From contig CALXIA010000017.1 of assembly GCA_944388245.1 (NCBI GenBank), forward strand, positions 1 through 40,822: a DNA stretch of 40,822 nucleotides. Direction: 5' to 3'. Both the position numbers and the translations under genes were made by a program. The notes below the pieces were generated by a model that was not told the origin of the DNA, searched no databases, and worked only from the letters and a program-made list of their open reading frames with translations. Below are positions 1 through 6,996 of the stretch, one piece after another. This DNA is from an uncultured Gemmiger sp. (GTDB taxonomy: Bacteria > Bacillota > Clostridia > Oscillospirales > Ruminococcaceae). How positions within the stretch are numbered: position 1 is the first letter of the stretch; the number at the start of each line of letters is the position of its first letter.

Positions 1-1
1 G

Positions 2-280
2 GTGCCCACCTCGGATTCCGCAGCGGATCCCACGGCGGAGCCCGCGCCCACCGAGACCCCGGTGCCCACCGCGACGCCTGTGCCGGCCGCGACCCCGGCG
101 CCTACCGGGACCCCTGTACCTACCCAGACGCCGGCTCCCACCGAAACGCCTGTTCCCAGTGAGACGCCGGTGGCCAGCCCCACGGCTGAACCTTCCGCCA
201 GCCCCACGGCCACCCCGTCGGTCACGGCCAGCCCGAGCCCCTCGGCGTCGGCTTCGCCCACCCCGACTCCGGCGCTGGCC
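2..280 (+). repeat. Pro/Thr-rich degenerate repeat linker
   Basis: Tandem degenerate repeats of roughly 18-24 bases encode P-T-x-T-P / P-A-P-T-E-T-P-V units at the visible N-terminus of the lysozyme. They probably form an extended, possibly glycosylated wall spacer. The left boundary is unknown because the gene is cut by the window edge. Confidence 0.7.
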
Positions 281-1102
281 GAGAGCATTGTTCTGTTCGA
301 CACCTCCACCAACTCGCTGGTGCCCAACAGCCAGTTCCGCCTGACCGCCAGCGAGATGCAGGTGGGCACCACCGTGCAGTACACCGGCTGGCAGACGCTG
401 GGCGGCAAACAGTATTACTACGACCCCGCCACCCATAAGCCGGTGACCGGCGTGCAGATCATCTCCGGTGAGATGTACACCTTCGGCGCCGACGGCGCGC
501 TGGGGATGAACCGCAAGGGCATTGACGTGTCCAAATACCAGGGCACCATCGACTGGAACCAGGTCAAGGCGGACGGCGTGGAATTCGCCATCATCCGCGT
601 GGGCTACCGGGGCTACGGCACCGGCGCTCTGGTAGAGGACAGCCAGTTCAAGAACAACATCAAGGGCGCTACCGCCGCCGGCGTCAAGGTGGGTCTGTAC
701 TTCTACAGCCAGGCCATCAATGAGCAGGAAGCGGTGGACGAGGCCGCCATGGTGCTGGCCCTGTGCAAGGGCTATCCCATCAGCTATCCCATCTTCTTTG
801 ATACCGAGAAGGTGGCCGGCGCTACCGGCCGGGCGGACAACATCAGCGCCGCCCAGCGCACCGCCAACGCGGTGGCCTTCTGCAACGCTATTCAGAGCGC
901 CGGGTATACGGCCGGCGTGTACTCCTATCGCGATTGGTTCTACTACAACCTGAACTTTGCCAACGTGCAGAAGTATAAGATCTGGATCGCCCAGTACCGC
1001 ACCACCCTGGACTTCAAGTACCGCTATGACATCTGGCAGTACACCTCCAGCGGTTCGGTCAAGGGCATCAATGGCCGGGTGGATATGAACATCGGCTACT
1101 GA
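2..1102 (+). CDS. GH25 family lysozyme (muramidase), 5' partial
   Basis: The reading frame is open from the left edge, so the true start and any signal peptide lie outside the window. Visible residues 1-93 are a low-complexity Pro/Thr/Ala/Ser linker with repeated P-T-x-T-P units, typical of a wall-spanning spacer. Residues 94-170 contain a GW/YYYD-type segment resembling cell-wall or choline-binding repeats. From residue 172 a GH25 catalytic domain follows: it begins GIDVSKYQGTIDW, and D175 plus the D-x-E pair D267/E269 (in FFDTE) fit the GH25 active site. Family knowledge: GH25 enzymes cut the MurNAc-GlcNAc bond of peptidoglycan. The protein is probably secreted for wall remodelling or competitor lysis. 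It is followed by a strong hairpin terminator and faces the serine dehydratase genes. Family call is firm; substrate preference and anchoring are not visible. Confidence 0.9.
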   Translation: MPTSDSAADPTAEPAPTETPVPTATPVPAATPAPTGTPVPTQTPAPTETPVPSETPVASPTAEPSASPTATPSVTASPSPSASASPTPTPALAESIVLFDTSTNSLVPNSQFRLTASEMQVGTTVQYTGWQTLGGKQYYYDPATHKPVTGVQIISGEMYTFGADGALGMNRKGIDVSKYQGTIDWNQVKADGVEFAIIRVGYRGYGTGALVEDSQFKNNIKGATAAGVKVGLYFYSQAINEQEAVDEAAMVLALCKGYPISYPIFFDTEKVAGATGRADNISAAQRTANAVAFCNAIQSAGYTAGVYSYRDWFYYNLNFANVQKYKIWIAQYRTTLDFKYRYDIWQYTSSGSVKGINGRVDMNIGY

Positions 1103-1111
1103 TCCAACCAA

Positions 1112-1166
1112 TAAAAAGGCAGCGCGCCCGCTCTCGTATACGAGAGCGGGCGCGCTGTGCTTTTTG
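1112..1166. terminator. Bidirectional intrinsic terminator between convergent genes
   Basis: A perfect 36-base palindrome at 1121-1156 (18-bp arms meeting at GTATAC) is flanked by an A-run at 1113-1117 and a T-run at 1161-1165. It therefore gives a stem plus U-tract in both directions, serving the lysozyme (plus) and the serine dehydratase operon (minus). Confidence 0.9.
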
Positions 1167-1177
1167 CGTCAAAACGT

Positions 1178-2062
1178 TTATACGGGCCGGCCGAACAGTT
1201 GTTCCCGGATGCGCTTGCCGGTGGGGGTGGCCGCCAGACCACCCTGGGCGGTCTCCCGCAAGGAGCAGGGGATGCTTTCGCCCACCTCTCGCATGGCCTG
1301 GATCACCTCGTCCGCCGGGATCACGCTGCGGATCCCGGCCAGGGCCATGTCCGCCGCGGTCAGGGCGTTGGTCACCCCGCCGGCGTTCCGCTTGATGCAG
1401 GGCACCTCCACCAGCCCGGCCACCGGGTCGCAGACCAGCCCCAGCTGGTTTTTGATGGCGATCGCCACCGCGTTTTCCACCATCTCCGGGCTGCCGCCCC
1501 GCATCTGAACCAGGGCGGCCGCCGCCATAGCGCTGGCACTGCCGCACTCGGCCTGACAGCCGCCCTCCGCCCCGGAAATGCTGGCCCGGTTGGCGATCAC
1601 CATGCCCACGGCCCCGGCGCAGAACAGGCCGTCCACCGCGGCGTCGGCGTCCGCCAGGCCCTGCTCCAGCAAAGCCAGCACCGCCCCCGGCAGAATACCG
1701 CAGCTGCCCGCCGTGGGCGCGGCCACGATCCGCCCCATGGCGGCGTTGTATTCCGCCACCGCCAGCGCGATGGCCACCGCCCGCGCCCCCACCGGGCCGC
1801 AGAGCGCCCCGCCCCGGGCCAGATAGTCCCGCATCCGCCAGGCGTCGCCGCCGGTCAGACCGCTGGTGGAGCGCAGCTCCCGCTCCGCTCCGTCCCGGGC
1901 TGCCGCCTGCATGACCTCCAGATCCTGCCGCATCCGCTGTACCAGCGCCTGGGCCGGGCTCTCGCACTGCTCGGCCTGATCGGCCAGAGCCAGGCGGCCG
2001 ATGGTCACCCCCTGCGCCTGCGCCTGGTTCACCAGTTCCCGAATCGTTGTATAGTCCAGCAT
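1178..2062 (-). CDS. sdaAA: L-serine dehydratase, iron-sulfur-dependent, alpha subunit
   Basis: This 294-residue protein is the catalytic subunit of the two-subunit, oxygen-sensitive L-serine ammonia-lyase, which converts serine to pyruvate and ammonia using a 4Fe-4S cluster rather than PLP. Visible family marks include the APTAGSCGILPG segment and the GGCQAECGSASAMAA segment, whose cysteines fit the cluster-ligand region, and the length is normal for SdaAA. The ATG at 2062 has a strong GAGGAGG ribosome site that overlaps the end of sdaAB, whose stop is 13 bases upstream. The pair is therefore co-transcribed as sdaAB-sdaAA and probably translationally coupled. It should act in the cytoplasm as a catabolic serine-to-pyruvate route during fermentation. 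Confidence 0.95.
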   Translation of the reverse strand: MLDYTTIRELVNQAQAQGVTIGRLALADQAEQCESPAQALVQRMRQDLEVMQAAARDGAERELRSTSGLTGGDAWRMRDYLARGGALCGPVGARAVAIALAVAEYNAAMGRIVAAPTAGSCGILPGAVLALLEQGLADADAAVDGLFCAGAVGMVIANRASISGAEGGCQAECGSASAMAAAALVQMRGGSPEMVENAVAIAIKNQLGLVCDPVAGLVEVPCIKRNAGGVTNALTAADMALAGIRSVIPADEVIQAMREVGESIPCSLRETAQGGLAATPTGKRIREQLFGRPV

Positions 2063-2075
2063 GAATCGAACCTCC

Positions 2076-2744
2076 TCACAGGGTATTGTTGGCCGGGATG
2101 GGCACGATCCGCAAAATGCCCGGCACGGCCCGCAGCGTGTCCAGAAGCGCCGGGTCCACCGCCGCGTCGGTCTCGATGGTCATGACCGCTTCGGCCCCCT
2201 TGTGAGGCCGGCTCAGACGGAAATTCCCGATGTTCACGCCGGAATCCGCCACCCTGCCGGTCACCGCCGCGATCATGCCCGGCACATCCCGGTGCAGCAC
2301 GATCAGGGTATCCCGCTCGCCGGTGACGCAGGTCTCCATCTCGTTGATGTGGCTGATCAGGATATTGCCGCCGCCTACCGAAGCGCCCTGTACCTGGCAG
2401 TGGGCGCCGTCCTTGCCCCAGAGTTCCAGCACCGCGGTGTTGGGATGGGCGCCGGGCAGGCTGCGGGGCTCAAAGGAAAAATCCAGCCCGGCCTTCCGGG
2501 CCAGGTTCAGGCTGTCCCGGATGCGGGCGTCGTCCGGGGCAAAACCCAGAATACCCGCCACCAGCGCCTTGTCGGTCCCGTGGCCCCGGTAGGTCTGGGC
2601 AAAGCTGCCGCACAGCCCGATGCGGGCAATGCGCACCGGCTCGCCCAGGATCTCGGCGGCTACCCGCCCGATCCGCACCGCCCCGGCGGTGTGGCTGCTG
2701 GAGGGCCCGATCATGACCGGCCCGATGATGTCAAAAATGTCCAT
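2076..2744 (-). CDS. sdaAB: L-serine dehydratase, iron-sulfur-dependent, beta subunit
   Basis: This 222-residue partner of SdaAA opens with MDIFDIIGPVMIGPSSSHTAG, the conserved SdaAB start carrying the SSSHTAG motif. Its C-terminal third is an ACT-like domain (VLHRDVPGMIAAVTGRVADSG), known in this family for binding the amino-acid ligand. The frame extends 11 codons further upstream, but the ATG at 2744 is chosen because a GAGGAA ribosome site lies just before it and homologs start there. It is the first gene of the sdaAB-sdaAA operon, preceded by a plausible SigA promoter about 95 bases upstream and a hairpin in the leader. Confidence 0.95.
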   Translation of the reverse strand: MDIFDIIGPVMIGPSSSHTAGAVRIGRVAAEILGEPVRIARIGLCGSFAQTYRGHGTDKALVAGILGFAPDDARIRDSLNLARKAGLDFSFEPRSLPGAHPNTAVLELWGKDGAHCQVQGASVGGGNILISHINEMETCVTGERDTLIVLHRDVPGMIAAVTGRVADSGVNIGNFRLSRPHKGAEAVMTIETDAAVDPALLDTLRAVPGILRIVPIPANNTL

Positions 2745-2804
2745 GTTGCGTTCCTCACAGGCAAGGTGTCCGCGCATGCGCGCACACGTTTTGTTTTAGA
2801 ATCA

Positions 2805-2830
2805 AGCTGCCGCGAAAAATACCGGCAGCT
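2805..2830 (-). promoter_or_regulatory. Leader hairpin upstream of sdaAB
   Basis: Arms 2805-2812 and 2823-2830 form an 8-bp stem (AGCTGCCG with CGGCAGCT) around a 10-base T-rich loop, within the predicted sdaAB 5' leader. No U-tract follows in the direction of transcription, so it is not a clear terminator. It may stabilise the mRNA or have a regulatory role. Confidence 0.35.
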
Positions 2831-2838
2831 ACCGCTAT

Positions 2839-2867
2839 ATTGTACCCTGGTTGCGTACAAAAGTAAA
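2839..2867 (-). promoter_or_regulatory. Putative SigA promoter of sdaAB-sdaAA
   Basis: On the minus strand, TTTACT (2867-2862) and TACAAT (2844-2839) are separated by 17 bases. The -10 box is good and the -35 box matches 4 of 6. It lies just after the acetyltransferase terminator and before sdaAB. Confidence 0.55.
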
Positions 2868-2898
2868 TGCCTGTGAGAGCTTTCTCTGGGGCAAACAG

Positions 2899-2932
2899 AA
2901 AAAACGGGCCTGCCGCAGCAGGCCCGTTTTTT
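2899..2932. terminator. Intrinsic terminator of the acetyltransferase gene
   Basis: A 15-bp perfect stem (2899-2913 with 2918-2932) has a CGCA loop. The arms start and end in A6/T6 runs, so it can end transcription on either strand. It begins directly at the stop codon of the minus-strand acetyltransferase. Confidence 0.9.
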
Positions 2933-3201
2933 CAAACCAGCAGATCCGCGTATTCCGGGTGAGTCTCAAACCAGCGCACCGCGTAGGAGCAGGTGGGCCG
3001 CGCCTTGCGGCCCTCAGCGCGCAGGGTGTCGGCGGCAGCCTTCAGCAGCTGCCCGGCCACCCCCTGCCCCCGCAGCGACGGGTCCACGAAGGTGTGGTCG
3101 ATCTCGGCCACGCCCTCCCGCTGGGGGAAGGTCACCTCGGCCAGCAGACGGCCGCTCTCATCCAGGGAAAAGATGCGGCCCGGTTCCTGACGAAATTCCA
3201 T
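2932..3201 (-). CDS. Small GNAT-type N-acetyltransferase (Acetyltransf_CG / YjdJ-like)
   Basis: A compact single-domain protein of 89 residues. The core HTFVDPSLRGQGVAGQLL carries the acetyl-CoA-binding R-G-Q-G-V-A signature, and the C-terminal PTCSYAVRWFETHPEYADLL matches the Cys-containing end of the small COG2388 GNAT subfamily. The substrate is unknown for most of this family. A GTG three codons upstream is possible, but the ATG at 3201 is preferred because GAGG sits 8 bases before it. It has its own promoter and terminator, so it is probably monocistronic. Confidence 0.8.
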   Translation of the reverse strand: MEFRQEPGRIFSLDESGRLLAEVTFPQREGVAEIDHTFVDPSLRGQGVAGQLLKAAADTLRAEGRKARPTCSYAVRWFETHPEYADLLV

Positions 3202-3219
3202 AACGATCACCTCGCCATC

Positions 3220-3248
3220 AGTGTACCAGAGCGGGCCGCTTCTGGCAA
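3220..3248 (-). promoter_or_regulatory. SigA-like promoter of the acetyltransferase gene
   Basis: On the minus strand, TTGCCA (3248-3243), a 17-base spacer and TACACT (3225-3220) lie 18 bases upstream of the ATG. Both boxes match consensus at 4 or more positions. Confidence 0.6.
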
Positions 3249-3261
3249 GGGGAAAGAATGA

Positions 3262-4599
3262 TTATCCCGCGGCCGTTACCTGATAGAGGGTCAGGCCGTT
3301 GTCGCCGGCGCACCAGTAGACCCAATCGCCTTCGGTCAGCGGCTCGGCCGGGTAGTAGACCGGGTACTCCGCCGCGTCCACGGCCTCTAGCTGAAGGATC
3401 TCGTTGCCGTCCTGATCCACAAAGCGGACGGGGGTCACCTCCTGGCCGGCGTCATTGTTGTAGAGGGTGCCCTTGGAAGCGCGCAGCAGCGGCGGGGTGG
3501 GCTGCTCTTCAAACTGGGCGTTGTACAGCCGAATGGCGCTGCTTCCCTGCACGCCGATGTACCGGTTGCCGCTCTCGTCCGGGTCGCTTACCATCCACAG
3601 ACCGGCCTCCAGCACCGGGTTGCCCTGCAGATCGGTGCCCACATCGTCCTGCAGTTCCTGGTCAAACAGAGCCAGCAGATCGCTCTGGAACAGGTCGATG
3701 CTCTCCGCGTCCACCGGCAGCTCGGCGCCGGTGCGGTCGTAGGCGACTCCGTTCAGCACGATGCCGCCCTCGTACAGGTCACAGGACGGCCAGGGGCAGT
3801 TGCCGATGCTGTAGGGTACGTCCGCCATCACCAGCGAGCCGTCCGCGTTGTACAGATCACCGTTATGGGTCTGCTCGTTCTCGATCATATAGTACCCCAA
3901 TTCCGGGTCTGCCCAGCCGACGTTCGAACTGGTGGCGATCACCTCGCCCTGGCTGTTGAAGATATCGTAGTAGCGGTAGATGCTGCCGGTACCGTTGGAT
4001 TCCTTGAACTCGTTACGCAAGCCGTACCCGACCTTGCCCAGCCAGCTGAGCTGGTCGTATACCGGCTCCACCACCATGTTGCCGTCCAGGTCGCTGTAGC
4101 CCCATTTGCCGTCCCGCAGGCAGGGTACCAGACCGTTGGAACCATAGCGGAAGGTGTGCCCCAGCCAGTAGATCTCCGACCGGCGGGAACTGCCAAAATC
4201 CGGATTGTAAAAATATGGGATCCCCACAAAGTCCACCTGGCTCAACTCATCCTGGGTGGCGGTGTACAGGGCCTTGAACTCGCCCGTTTCACTCAGATAC
4301 CCCGCCTGCCCGTCATTCTGGTAGACGAAGGCCCAGCCGTCAAAAAACGGGCTCACATGGTCGTAGCCGTCCAGCAGTGTGCTCTCGGTCAGGGTCAGGG
4401 AGCCCTCCACCGGCTGATCGGCAGTCAGCTGTTTGCCGGATGCGGCCGGTTCCGGGCTGGGGGTAGGCTCGGCCGAAGAGGCCGTCGGCGCCGATTCCGG
4501 CACCGATTCAGGTTGTGACAAAGGCTCGCCGGCGCAGGCGGCCAGCATGGCGCACAGGGTCGCCGCGCTGATCAGCCGAAGGATAGAAAGCTTTCGCAT
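3262..4599 (-). CDS. WG-repeat-containing lipoprotein
   Basis: This 445-residue protein starts with a lipoprotein signal peptide (MRKLSILRLISAATLCAMLAAC; lipobox LAAC, acylated Cys22), followed by a Ser/Pro/Glu-rich linker and a large extracytoplasmic domain. The domain contains WG-type repeats, for example GWAFVYQNDGQAGYLSETGEF and GKWGYSDLDGNMVVEPVYD, a beta-rich repeat of unknown biochemical role. The frame reaches a GTG four codons upstream; the ATG at 4599 is preferred for the signal peptide, with GAGGAG 11 bases before it. It is transcribed divergently from the BlaI-type repressor from a strong promoter flanked by dyads that also border the repressor's promoter, so it is probably part of that regulon. 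It could be a cell-envelope stress or structural lipoprotein; no enzymatic motif is seen. Confidence 0.8.
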   Translation of the reverse strand: MRKLSILRLISAATLCAMLAACAGEPLSQPESVPESAPTASSAEPTPSPEPAASGKQLTADQPVEGSLTLTESTLLDGYDHVSPFFDGWAFVYQNDGQAGYLSETGEFKALYTATQDELSQVDFVGIPYFYNPDFGSSRRSEIYWLGHTFRYGSNGLVPCLRDGKWGYSDLDGNMVVEPVYDQLSWLGKVGYGLRNEFKESNGTGSIYRYYDIFNSQGEVIATSSNVGWADPELGYYMIENEQTHNGDLYNADGSLVMADVPYSIGNCPWPSCDLYEGGIVLNGVAYDRTGAELPVDAESIDLFQSDLLALFDQELQDDVGTDLQGNPVLEAGLWMVSDPDESGNRYIGVQGSSAIRLYNAQFEEQPTPPLLRASKGTLYNNDAGQEVTPVRFVDQDGNEILQLEAVDAAEYPVYYPAEPLTEGDWVYWCAGDNGLTLYQVTAAG

Positions 4600-4630
4600 A
4601 CTCAAAAACACTCCTCACTTTTCATGATGC

Positions 4631-4646
4631 GATAAAAAATTTTATC
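4631..4646. promoter_or_regulatory. Candidate BlaI-type operator O1 (lipoprotein side)
   Basis: Perfect dyad GATAAAA-AA-TTTTATC. It lies a few bases downstream of the predicted transcription start of the WG lipoprotein and contains the half-site AAAAATTTTAT (4635-4645), shared with O2 and O3. Binding of a repressor here would block transcription or promoter escape. Confidence 0.55.
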
Positions 4647-4658
4647 ACGGTAAACAAA

Positions 4659-4687
4659 AGTATAGCGAAGACGGCCGGGAATGTCAA
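4659..4687 (-). promoter_or_regulatory. SigA promoter of the WG-repeat lipoprotein
   Basis: On the minus strand, TTGACA (4687-4682), exactly 17 bases, then TATACT (4664-4659). This is a near-consensus promoter with a start expected near 4652. Confidence 0.85.
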
Positions 4688-4688
4688 C

Positions 4689-4714
4689 AAAAATTTTATA
4701 AAAATAAAATTTTT
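4689..4714. promoter_or_regulatory. Candidate BlaI-type operator O2 (central)
   Basis: Perfect inverted repeat with 11-base arms, AAAAATTTTAT (4689-4699) and ATAAAATTTTT (4704-4714), separated by AAAA. It sits exactly between the two outward-facing -35 boxes of the divergent promoters. Confidence 0.6.
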
Positions 4715-4726
4715 CCACGGGAAGCC

Positions 4727-4755
4727 TTGACGGCATGGGCAAAACCGGGTAGACT
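4727..4755 (+). promoter_or_regulatory. SigA promoter of blaI-blaR1
   Basis: TTGACG (4727-4732), 17-base spacer, TAGACT (4750-4755). The start is expected near 4762, immediately before dyad O3. Confidence 0.75.
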
Positions 4756-4763
4756 AGAAGCAG

Positions 4764-4790
4764 AAAAATTTTATTTGAATAAATCTTTTT
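4764..4790. promoter_or_regulatory. Candidate BlaI-type operator O3 (repressor side)
   Basis: Half-site AAAAATTTTAT (4764-4774), a 4-base spacer, and an inverse arm ATAAATCTTTT (4779-4789) matching the O2 arm at 9 of 11 positions. It covers the predicted start region of the blaI transcript, which suggests autorepression. Confidence 0.55.
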
Positions 4791-4803
4791 GGGAGGTGGC
4801 TTT

Positions 4804-5172
4804 GTGGATACACTCAAACTGTTTGACGCGGAATTGCTGGCAATGCAGTATATATGGGAGCATGAGCCGCTGCAGGCTGCCCGGATGGCGGATGATTTTC
4901 TGGAGCTGTACGGCTGGAAGAAGAGCACCACCTACATTGTGCTCAAGCGGCTGGAGAGCAAGGGCGCGATCCTGCGGGAAAAGCCCAAATACCAGGTCCG
5001 GGCGCTGGTCAGCCGGGAGCAGGTGCAGCACGCCGAAACCGCCAATCTGCTGGACAAGATGTTCGGCGGCAGCTTTACCAGCCTGTTTGCCAGCTTTTTG
5101 TCCTCCGATCGGGTGTCGGATACCACCCTGGCCGAATTGCGGACCCTGATCGAAGAGAAGCAGAAAAAGTGA
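4804..5172 (+). CDS. blaI: BlaI/MecI/CopY-family transcriptional repressor
   Basis: A 122-residue winged-helix repressor. The N-terminal DNA-binding part has the family pattern: helices around LFDAELLAMQYIWEHEPLQAA, then WKKSTTYIVLKRLESKGAILREK as recognition helix and wing. It is followed by a C-terminal dimerisation helix pair. Family knowledge: such repressors bind short dyads as dimers and are inactivated through the co-encoded BlaR1/MecR1 metalloprotease. The GTG at 4804 is chosen because GGAGG sits 7 bases before it. The promoter region has three related dyads, so it probably represses itself and the divergent WG lipoprotein. The cognate sensor follows 28 bases downstream but is interrupted by a stop codon. 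Confidence 0.88.
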   Translation: MDTLKLFDAELLAMQYIWEHEPLQAARMADDFLELYGWKKSTTYIVLKRLESKGAILREKPKYQVRALVSREQVQHAETANLLDKMFGGSFTSLFASFLSSDRVSDTTLAELRTLIEEKQKK

Positions 5173-5200
5173 GCGCGGCGCATAGTATGGAGGTCGGGAC

Positions 5201-6952
5201 ATGATGGGCGCGTTTTTCGCGGTGCTCAATATGAGCATCGCCTCCGCGGTGCTGCTGGTTCTGGCGCTGGTCTGGCGCTGGGCGCTGCGGCGGTACGGCA
5301 CGGCCGGGTTCCGGTATCTGGTGTGGCTGCCCTTTTTGTTCCGCCTGTTGATCCCCTATTCGCTGCCCAGCGGTCTGAGCGTATACAATCTGTTCCACGG
5401 CGGGCTGGAAAGCCCCGGCGGCACGCTGCTGAGCATGGTGTACCTGGATCCCTCCACCCTGCACGCGCAGTCGCTGGCTGCCGGGCAGGCCCTGGCGGAA
5501 AAGCAGCTGCAAACGGTGGGCTGACTGGTCTGGGCGGCGGGGGTCGGCCTGATGGTCGGCGCGTTCCTGCTGCGCTATCTGCGGCTGCGGCAGGCGCTGG
5601 CCACGGCGCTGCGTCTGCCGCAGGGGGAGACAGGCCCGCTGCTGGTCCGGGTGGGGCTGCGCCGTAAGGTGCCGGTGCTCTGCACCGGCGCGGTGCAGGG
5701 GCCGATCGTCTTCGGCATCCTCCATCCCCGGGTGCTGCTGCCCATCTCCCTGTGGCAACAGGACGCGGGGCGGGAGTATATCCTGCTGCACGAGTTTACC
5801 CACGTGCGCTGGGGCGACTATCTGCTTTTGATGGTCGGCAATCTGGCGGTGGCGCTGCACTGGTTCAACCCGTTTGTGTGGATCGCCCGGCGGATGATGG
5901 CCCAGGATGTGGAGCGTGCCTGCGACGCCCGGGTGTTGCAGCGGCTGGACGAGCGGGGCCAGCTGGCCTACGCCGAGACCCTGGTAAACTGGGCGGGGCG
6001 GCGTTCCGGCTGGGGGTCCTACGCGGCCTTCGGTGACCGGGACGTGGTCCGGCGGGTGCGGGGGGTCCTGGGCTGGAAACGGTTGCCCCGCTGGACGCAG
6101 ATTCTGCTGACCTGCGTTACGCTGGCGGTGTTCTTGTGCTCCGCCACCAATCCTGTGCTGCGCCAGGACGCCTACCTGCCGGTCTCGTCGCCCTTTGTGA
6201 GCGAGGCGGCCAAAGAGCAATTCCGTCAGGCAGCCTTTCGGCTGACCGACGCGCTGGAAAGCGCCGATCCGATGGCGCTGGCGGAACAGGCCAGCATGGA
6301 CCCGGCCTATTTTGCGCCGCTCTACGCCGATCTGGCCGATCTGCGGCTGACGGTGGACGGTATGCGGCTGTTCTGCAACAGCGCCGACGCGGCGGAATTG
6401 TATCTGCGGGTGACGGTGGAGGACGGCGCGGGGTTGTACCAGGCCGGCCAGGGCACACTGGTGGCGCATCTTGTCCGCACCGAGTACCGGGCCGAGCCGA
6501 TCGTGGATTGCCTGATGCCCCAGACCAAGTACGAGACCATGCGCCTGGCGGATACCGGCAGCGAAGCCGCCCGCCTGGCGGTGCGGCTGTGCGCGGATCT
6601 GGAGCCGGGGGACTTTGCGGCGAACAACATCTCCCCGGTGGCGGTGGCGCGGGTGTGCATGGCCAGCGCCATTGCGGACAAGGGGGAGAGCCCGCCCTTC
6701 TCCCAGAAGCGGATGGAACAGCTGGCCCGGGAATATTTTGCACTGGACAGCTTTTCCTGCCAGGATCCCTCGGTGTACGACCAGGCCACCGGCACCTACT
6801 TTTACCAGGAGACCCCCGAGGCGCGTATGTGTGTGACCCAGTGGGACGAGATGGGCGAGGGCCGGGTCCGGGTGACGGTGGAAAGCTATGAGGATCCGCT
6901 GTGCCTGTATCCGCAGCGCCGGCTGGAATGTGAAATGCAAAAAACAGGCTGA
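5201..6952 (+). pseudogene. blaR1: BlaR1/MecR1-type M56 sensor metallopeptidase, interrupted by in-frame TGA
   Basis: One continuous 583-codon frame with a single internal stop, TGA at 5522-5524 (codon 108), most simply a TGG-to-TGA change. Before it lie an ATG with GGAGG and two or three N-terminal membrane helices. After it the frame continues at once with another helix and the M56 zinc-protease core: the HEFTH motif (His197, Glu198, His201 counting through the stop), then GDYLLLMVGNLAVALHWFNPFVW and the downstream E-R-A-C-D segment. A final membrane helix near FLCSATNPV leads to a roughly 260-residue extracytoplasmic domain, not a recognisable penicillin-binding sensor. Family knowledge: signal binding activates the protease, which leads to loss of BlaI. 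With the stop, only a 107-residue fragment would be made unless there is readthrough, internal restart at 5552, or a sequence error. Confidence 0.8.
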
Positions 6953-6968
6953 ACAACGGCCTGTTTTT
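6940..6968 (+). terminator. Intrinsic terminator overlapping the blaR1 stop codon
   Basis: Stem AAAAACAGGC (6940-6949) with GCCTGTTTTT (6959-6968), loop of 9 bases containing the blaR1 TGA, ending in T5. It stands between blaR1 and the surface-protein gene, whose ATG is only 28 bases further on. Confidence 0.7.
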
Positions 6969-6996
6969 GATAGAGAAGAACAAAAGGAGAATGACC

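Noticed and set aside
5522-5560. Selenocysteine insertion at the TGA in blaR1
   Set aside because: The position is within a membrane region of an M56 protease where Trp fits. No convincing SECIS-like hairpin follows and the family has no selenoproteins that I know of.
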